DNA from: Candidatus Electronema nielsenii
Lineage (GTDB): Bacteria > Desulfobacterota > Desulfobulbia > Desulfobulbales > Desulfobulbaceae
DNA: 18,733 nucleotides
Reading direction: 5' to 3'
Assembly (NCBI GenBank): GCA_026122915.1
Contig: JAGIXO010000025.1
Span: 1-18,733, forward strand
The translations under genes were made by a program, and so were the position numbers. Under the pieces are notes generated by a model. It worked only from the letters and a program-made list of their open reading frames with translations. It did not search any database and was not told the origin of the DNA. Shown here piece after piece: positions 15,091 through 18,733 of the stretch (position 1 is its first letter; every line of letters starts with the position of its first letter).

Positions 15091-16496
15091 GATTTTAGCT
15101 CGACAGAGGAAATCCCTTTCTGTTCCAGCAAAGTAAGCAACTGCTCGCCGATCTGAACGATACTGCCCGCGCCCAAGGTCAGCACCAAATCGCCCGGCTC
15201 GATGAAATCAAAAAGATCAGCCGGAAGGGTGGCCAAGTTGGCGTGATGATGGGCCTGCCGTTGACCGTGCTGCTTGATCGCCTCCAGCAAAGCTGCGCTG
15301 GTCACGCCCTCAATGGGCTGCTCGCTGGCCGCATAAATATCGGTCAGGATCAGCACATCGGCTCGATAAAAAGCTGTGGCGAATTCATTGAACAGCCCCT
15401 TGGTGCGGCTATAACGGTGCGGCTGAAAAACCACCACCAGACGACGGTCAGGCCAGCCGTCGCGGATCGCGTCCAGCGTAGCGCGGATTTCCGTCGGATG
15501 ATGGCCGTAGTCATCCACCACCAGAATGCCCTGCTTCTCGCCCTTGATTTGCAACCGCCGCTGCACGCCCTCAAATTTCTCCAACGCATGGGCGATGACC
15601 GGAAATTCAATCTCCAATTCTAAGGCCACGGCAATGGCGGCAAGGGTGTTGAGGATGACGTGCCGTCCCGGTGAGTTGCGCCGCACGCGGCCCAGCTCTT
15701 TGCCGCGAAAATAGACGGAAAACTCGCTGCTCAGACCTTGCTTCTCGATTTTTGCCGCATGAAGATCAGCCTGCTCGGTCAGTCCATAGGTAATTTTGCG
15801 CCGCTGGATTTGCGGCAGCAGGCTGGCGATATTGGCATCATCCAAGCAGAGCACCACCGCGCCATAAAAAGGGATGCGGCTGATGAATTCGAGGAAGGTC
15901 TCTTTGATGTGATGGAGATCACGATAATAATCCACATGCTCCAGATCAATGTTGGTGACAACCTCAATCACCGGCCAAAGTTTAAGAAAGGAGCCGTCGC
16001 TCTCATCGGCCTCAGCCACCAAAAATTCGCCTTCGCCGAGATGGGCGTTGCTGCCACCGAAACAATCAACTTTGCCGCCTACGGCTACGGTCGGATCGAG
16101 GCCAGCCTCGTGCAGCACCGCCGCAATCAGCGAGGAGGTTGAGGTTTTGCCGTGACTGCCAGCGATGGCGATGCCGTATTTCTTCAGGCGCATCAGCTCG
16201 GCCAGCATTTCAGCCCGCTGGATCACCGGAATCTGCTGCTCGCGGGCGGCTAAAACTTCGGGGTTATCCGCCGCCACTGCCGAGGAAACCACCACCACAT
16301 CCGCTCCGGCGACCCAATCCGCCTGATGGCCCTGATGAATGATTCCACCAATTTTTTGCAGGCGGCGGGTGGTATCCGAGCTGCGGAGGTCTGAGCCGCT
16401 GACTTTATAGCCGAGATAAAGCAGCAGTTCGGCGATACCAGACATACCGATGCCGCCAATGCCAACAAAATGAATATGTTTATTTTTTTTGTACAT
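15087..16496 (-). CDS. murC: UDP-N-acetylmuramate--L-alanine ligase
   Basis: Adds L-Ala to UDP-MurNAc using ATP, the first amino acid of the peptidoglycan stem. The start at 16496 gives the normal N-terminus MYKKNKHIHFVGIGGIGMSG and shares one base with the murG stop (TAATG); an ATG at 16520 would add 8 residues. Neither start has a clear ribosome-binding site, so coupling to murG is likely. The 469-aa product has the nucleotide fold GIGGIGMSG (12-20), the ATP loop GSHGKTST (113-120), the central LEHVDYY region, and the C-terminal DDYGHHPTEI and FQPHRYSRT motifs of MurC. Confidence 0.96.
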   Translation of the reverse strand: MYKKNKHIHFVGIGGIGMSGIAELLLYLGYKVSGSDLRSSDTTRRLQKIGGIIHQGHQADWVAGADVVVVSSAVAADNPEVLAAREQQIPVIQRAEMLAELMRLKKYGIAIAGSHGKTSTSSLIAAVLHEAGLDPTVAVGGKVDCFGGSNAHLGEGEFLVAEADESDGSFLKLWPVIEVVTNIDLEHVDYYRDLHHIKETFLEFISRIPFYGAVVLCLDDANIASLLPQIQRRKITYGLTEQADLHAAKIEKQGLSSEFSVYFRGKELGRVRRNSPGRHVILNTLAAIAVALELEIEFPVIAHALEKFEGVQRRLQIKGEKQGILVVDDYGHHPTEIRATLDAIRDGWPDRRLVVVFQPHRYSRTKGLFNEFATAFYRADVLILTDIYAASEQPIEGVTSAALLEAIKQHGQRQAHHHANLATLPADLFDFIEPGDLVLTLGAGSIVQIGEQLLTLLEQKGISSVELKS

Positions 16497-17584
16497 TATT
16501 TTTCGATCAATTCCATACAATCAGCCAAAATCCGTTCCGCCGCATCCGGTACGGCTACTTGCCGCATTGCCGCGCCCATTTGCGCCAGCTCGTTCGCATT
16601 TCCTGCCAGCACCATGATCGCCGCTGCCAGCCGCCCGGCATTAAGCTCCTCTTCCCTATACATCCTCGCACCGCCGCCTGCAACATAATAACTCGCATTG
16701 GCGGCCTGATGATCGTCCGCCGCGTGTGGATAAGGAATGAGCAGAGCAGGCAGCCCCATCACGGCTAACTCGGCGAGCGAAGTCGCCCCAGCCCGCGCCA
16801 CGGCCAAATCAGCTTGAGCATAGACCGCTGCCATGTCCTTGATAAAGGGCGCAACCTCGGCTTCGATATCTGCTGCGGCATATCCGGCCCGCACCTGTTC
16901 AGCATCGGCTGCGCCGGTTTGGTGAATCAGCCGGAAGGGAACGGGTTGCTGTTTTTTGATAATCGCCATTGCCTCCAGCATCAGCATATTAATCCGGTGC
17001 GCGCCAAGACTGCCGCCCATAACCAAGAGCGTGAAAGGCGTGTTGGCTTCTTGCTGGCTCTGCTTCTGCTCCGCAGCGGCTAAGATTTCCGCTCGAACAG
17101 GATTGCCGGAAACTACGGTTTTTGCAAGCGGAAAAGGATAGTTGCCGGGAATAGAGACAAAGACTTTGTTGACAAAACGGGCGGTCAGGCGATTGGCGAG
17201 ACCGGGGATGGAGTTTTGTTCATGGATGCAGGCAGGCACGCCGAGCAACCGAGCAGCCAAAAGCACCGGCCCGGTGACGTAGCCACCCACACCGAATACC
17301 AGCTCCGGCTGAAATTGTTTGATAAGGTGGCAGGCTTCCAGCACGGCTTTCGGCAGGCTGGCAAGGCTTCTGATGCGATGCGTCAAGCCCATGCCTTTCA
17401 GTCCCATGCAAGTGATAGATTCCTGCTGGAAATCCAGCCCTGCCAGCGTGTCGCGGTCAAGTTGACGCTTGGTGCCGATGAACATGATCTCGCAGCCGGG
17501 AAACCGCTGCCGTAAGGCTGCTGCTAAGGCAATGCCGGGGAAGAGGTGGCCGCCGGTGCCGCCGCCAGTGATTATGATGCGCAT
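16496..17584 (-). CDS. murG: UDP-GlcNAc:lipid I N-acetylglucosamine transferase
   Basis: A peripheral inner-membrane GT-B glycosyltransferase that converts lipid I to lipid II. The 362-aa length is standard. Motifs seen are GGGTGGHLFPGIALA (7-21), GVGGYVTGPVLLAA, HEQNSIPGLANRL, GGSLGAHRIN and the UDP-GlcNAc site ARAGATSLAELAVMGLPALLIP followed by PHAADDHQ. The start is the ATG at 17584. It is first in the visible division cluster. In most relatives ftsW precedes it, but here an unrelated AT-rich gene does, 46 bp upstream. Confidence 0.97.
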   Translation of the reverse strand: MRIIITGGGTGGHLFPGIALAAALRQRFPGCEIMFIGTKRQLDRDTLAGLDFQQESITCMGLKGMGLTHRIRSLASLPKAVLEACHLIKQFQPELVFGVGGYVTGPVLLAARLLGVPACIHEQNSIPGLANRLTARFVNKVFVSIPGNYPFPLAKTVVSGNPVRAEILAAAEQKQSQQEANTPFTLLVMGGSLGAHRINMLMLEAMAIIKKQQPVPFRLIHQTGAADAEQVRAGYAAADIEAEVAPFIKDMAAVYAQADLAVARAGATSLAELAVMGLPALLIPYPHAADDHQAANASYYVAGGGARMYREEELNAGRLAAAIMVLAGNANELAQMGAAMRQVAVPDAAERILADCMELIEK

Positions 17585-17593
17585 GGCGTATCC

Positions 17594-17615
17594 GTCTATA
17601 TTTTGTCTATATTTT
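17594..17615. repeat. Tandem 11-bp direct repeat between murG and the AT-rich gene
   Basis: GTCTATATTTT occurs twice head to tail (17594-17604 and 17605-17615) in the 46-bp gap upstream of murG. It lies where base composition switches from about half G+C to strongly A/T-rich, so it could be a junction scar, a paired binding site or part of the murG promoter. Confidence 0.7.
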
Positions 17616-17630
17616 TAAGAAATTTTCTTT

Positions 17631-18733
17631 TTATCCGCATTCTGAATCATCTTGTCCAGGAGATCCCTTCTCAGTATCTAACATATTTATATTTAAATGT
17701 TTGCACAATTGATTAGCAAAATATGCGCTCTCTAATATGTAGATTAGCTCGCGAATCCTTTGGTGATGCAAAAGATTTTCAATTTTCGATTTTATATATT
17801 TATAAACTAAATACACAGCAAATATCGGAGATATGATATAAAGAAAAATCTCTGCGTGTAAACTCTTTTCAACAAGAGTTGAAGATATTATGATTACAAA
17901 ACAAGAAAAAAGACCTGTCGCGAGTAGTACGGACGATATATCTATCATTGTATCTGATACATACCATATCGAAGACATTAGTCTTACATGAGCTTTATTC
18001 TTTTGAATTTTTACATATTGCCTTGGAAATAAAAATTCAAGTCGTATCTTCAGGATGTTGACAAAATGTTTTGTTTTGTATTTATAGTTATCTTCATTGG
18101 ATCCTCCCCATCTAATCATATTAGACAGATGGTAAAGACCTCTCTTGTTAAGATAACTCTTCAAATCTCCATAAGGAAATTCTGCGCAATCCTCATATTT
18201 ATCAACATCTTCAGCTGATTGTGGATATATCCCCCTGCATTTACAATAATAATAATCTATAAGGCATAGCTTTTTAACTGGTTTAAGCAAAATAGGGCCA
18301 GTAGTCTTGTATTTCTGAGGCGTTTTTTCAAAACTTTTACGGTCTGGCACCTTGATATCTTGACGGAAAAATATATACCCAACTACATAGCTAATTATTA
18401 AAAATAACAACCCATAAATGCTGCTGAACCCTTCCTTTGTGAAAATAAAAATATATTTTGCTATATCATTATAGAATATTCTTCCTCCTGAAAGAATATC
18501 AGTATGACTGTGTGCTTGTTTTATTTGCGAATTTATCATTTCAAAAGCTATGGCCAAAGGAATCATGATGGCAGGAACAAGAGATATCATAAATATTACG
18601 CCTGGAACTAATATCCCAAAAAATTCTACCAATGGAAGCAGAAAGTCCTTCAGATTGTCTGGAGACTCTAACTTATACCCTTCTGGAGTAGAAGGAGCGT
18701 TAGTAGCATTATTATCCTTGTTACCTAATGTGC
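17631..18733 (-). CDS. AT-rich multi-pass membrane protein of unknown function (5' end outside window)
   Basis: I do not recognise this family. The frame is open from the window edge to the TAA at 17631-17633. The only in-window start codon before the first membrane segment is a TTG at 18632 (333 aa). A further 33 codons lie open upstream, rich in Asn, Thr, Ser and Pro, so the true start is probably outside. Numbering from the TTG, hydrophobic segments lie at about 4-30, 70-90, 230-255 and 262-283. Between the second and third is a basic, Tyr- and Cys-containing soluble loop of roughly 140 residues. The C-terminus is hydrophilic and acidic. Three hand-counted 60-base lines gave 27-38% G+C against 55% for a murG line. 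This and the break in the usual gene order suggest acquisition by transfer. Defence or surface roles are conceivable but unsupported. Confidence 0.75.
   Translation of the reverse strand, partial: TLGNKDNNATNAPSTPEGYKLESPDNLKDFLLPLVEFFGILVPGVIFMISLVPAIMIPLAIAFEMINSQIKQAHSHTDILSGGRIFYNDIAKYIFIFTKEGFSSIYGLLFLIISYVVGYIFFRQDIKVPDRKSFEKTPQKYKTTGPILLKPVKKLCLIDYYYCKCRGIYPQSAEDVDKYEDCAEFPYGDLKSYLNKRGLYHLSNMIRWGGSNEDNYKYKTKHFVNILKIRLEFLFPRQYVKIQKNKAHVRLMSSIWYVSDTMIDISSVLLATGLFSCFVIIISSTLVEKSLHAEIFLYIISPIFAVYLVYKYIKSKIENLLHHQRIRELIYILESAYFANQLCKHLNINMLDTEKGSPGQDDSECG

Noticed and set aside
15738..16142. 134-codon plus-strand ORF opposite murC
   Set aside because: Antisense shadow of murC, whose conserved motifs cover this region.
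17616..17633. Terminator after the AT-rich gene (AAGAAA/TTTCTT palindrome)
   Set aside because: The arms leave almost no loop and contain almost only A-T pairs, so a stable RNA hairpin is unlikely.

Overview
The window is mostly bacterial housekeeping DNA of moderate GC content. One AT-rich gene lies at the right edge. The gene set suggests a Gram-negative anaerobe or microaerophile of the Desulfobacterota, plausibly Desulfobulbales: menaquinone made by the futalosine route, a five-helix cytochrome b558-type succinate dehydrogenase/fumarate reductase anchor, a group III phosphofructokinase, and a murG-murC-murB-ftsQ-ftsA-ftsZ cluster. This placement is inferred from gene content and protein style; no rRNA gene or other marker confirms it.

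Layout, left to right. (1) 1-663, minus: futalosine hydrolase mqnB, apparently followed off the left edge by another gene whose ATG occupies bases 1-3. (2) 796-2163, plus: an exported protein with two Ig-like repeats, ending in a strong intrinsic terminator, then queA (2235-3323). (3) 6664 down to 3327, minus: a tight run of rpe (with a 1-nt frameshift), a 91-aa membrane protein, an sdhC-type cytochrome b without sdhA/sdhB, bioA, and a PilZ-domain protein. (4) 6665-7068: a 404-bp spacer with several hairpins and a possible tiny ORF. (5) 7069-8811, plus: pfkA-like phosphofructokinase and an endonuclease III-family glycosylase, 3 bp apart. (6) 17584 down to 8856, minus: murG, murC, murB, ftsQ, ftsA, ftsZ, then a B12-binding-type radical SAM protein. 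The joints murG/murC, murC/murB and murB/ftsQ overlap by 1-4 nt, so translational coupling is likely. (7) 17631-18733, minus: an AT-rich four-helix membrane protein of unknown function, cut by the window edge, at the position where ftsW/murD would be expected.

The mur and fts genes work together: MurG, MurC and MurB make peptidoglycan precursors, while FtsQ, FtsA and FtsZ build the divisome. RPE and PFK act in central sugar metabolism, MqnB and the SdhC-type cytochrome belong to quinone-linked respiration, BioA to biotin synthesis and QueA to queuosine tRNA modification.

I found no convincing complete new system. The best leads are the AT-rich membrane protein breaking the cell-division cluster, with an 11-bp tandem repeat between it and murG; the exported Ig-like repeat protein; the orphan SdhC-type cytochrome; the rpe frameshift; and the structured spacer before pfkA. 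No tRNA, rRNA, CRISPR array, transposase or phage gene was seen.
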